NCBI GenBank assembly: GCA_937872465.1
Contig: CALMSR010000074.1
Coordinates: 1-62,190 of the forward strand
From: an uncultured Paracoccaceae bacterium
GTDB taxonomy: Bacteria; Pseudomonadota; Alphaproteobacteria; Rhodobacterales; Rhodobacteraceae
Reading direction: 5' to 3'
Length of the DNA stretch: 62,190 bases
Below, one piece after another: positions 62,140 through 62,190 of this stretch. Under the pieces are notes generated by a model. That model saw only the letters and a program-made list of their open reading frames with translations, ran no database searches and was not told the origin of the DNA. How positions within the stretch are numbered: position 1 is the stretch's first letter; each line of letters begins with the position of its first letter. A program made the translations under genes and the position numbers.

Positions 62140-62190
62140 ACCGCCGATGATCACGCGACCCGCCGTCACCTCTTCCAGCCCCGCGATCAT
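62140..62190 (-). pseudogene. ABC transporter ATPase (UgpC/MalK-like) fragment, cut by window edge
   Basis: The last 17 codons read leftward MIAGLEEVTAGRVIIGG, the sequence that follows Walker A in UgpC/MalK-type sugar ATPases. Immediately after, the frame turns into unrelated low-complexity sequence with no VFQSYALYPH block, so the gene seems broken here. The part before lies beyond the window. Confidence 0.5.

Overview
The window is GC-rich alphaproteobacterial chromosome, most likely from a Rhodobacterales-type marine or soil heterotroph. The evidence is a complete beta-hydroxyaspartate cycle operon, tripartite tricarboxylate (TctABC) and PotABCD-type transporters, split hslV/hslU, and tightly packed operons joined by ATGA/GTGA stop-start overlaps. 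The species cannot be named from sequence alone.

Layout. (1) 1-7022: a decayed prophage or genomic island lies between two identical 51-bp copies of the 3' end of an initiator tRNA-Met gene. It keeps a leftward early-gene operon (excisionase-like HTH, small membrane protein, J-domain protein, NPPY methyltransferase-like protein, VRR-NUC nuclease, HTH protein, DUF6362-like protein), a phage-borne initiator-like tRNA and a ParB/DNA-methyltransferase gene cut by a deletion. No integrase or structural genes remain. (2) 7155-7606: debris, including the tail of an IS3-type transposase. (3) 7.9-17.4 kb: an unusual catabolic cluster with three related NMT1/THI5-like binding proteins (one without a signal peptide), a nucleobase-type deaminase, TctC-TctA-TctB, an OHCU-decarboxylase homologue, a LysR regulator and a 5-hydroxyisourate-hydrolase-like protein that lacks family catalytic residues. 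This is the best candidate for an undescribed pathway, perhaps ring-opening of a urate-like or pyrimidine-like heterocycle. (4) 18.1-21.6 kb: a TPP riboswitch and thiC-thiM-thiE. (5) 21.8-31.2 kb: a lipoprotein and AidB-like acyl-CoA dehydrogenase, then a Bat/MoxR/VWA operon headed by a PPK2 polyphosphate kinase.

(6) 31.4-34.1 kb: a secreted arylsulfatase and an IMPase-family phosphatase. (7) 34.4-43.3 kb: an eight-gene nucleoside-type operon (LacI regulator, PotD/B/C/A-like ABC transporter, nucleoside hydrolase, adenosine-deaminase-like enzyme, EamA exporter) with an AbgA-like M20 amidohydrolase upstream. (8) 43.4-43.9 kb: remnants of a URO-D-type methyltransferase gene and an IclR regulator. 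(9) 44.1-47.3 kb: sugar-acid or polyol oxidoreductases (an SDR and two Gfo/Idh/MocA proteins). (10) 47.5-52.1 kb: thiD, hslV, an unknown membrane protein, hslU and a 55-aa membrane protein. (11) 52.3-55.7 kb: MFS transporter, purine nucleoside phosphorylase and an MTA/SAH-deaminase-type amidohydrolase. (12) 55.7-61.3 kb: bhcR divergent from bhcABCD, the glyoxylate-assimilating beta-hydroxyaspartate cycle. (13) 61.7 kb to the end: an I78-type inhibitor lipoprotein and a fragment of a sugar ABC-transporter ATPase cut by the window edge.

Functionally the window is rich in nitrogen-heterocycle and C2/N metabolism. It has two purine nucleoside modules, a urate-pathway-like cluster, thiamine synthesis, and the cycle that converts two glyoxylate to oxaloacetate through glycine and aspartate. 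Glyoxylate is a plausible end product of purine or ureide degradation, so these modules could be connected; that link is an inference.
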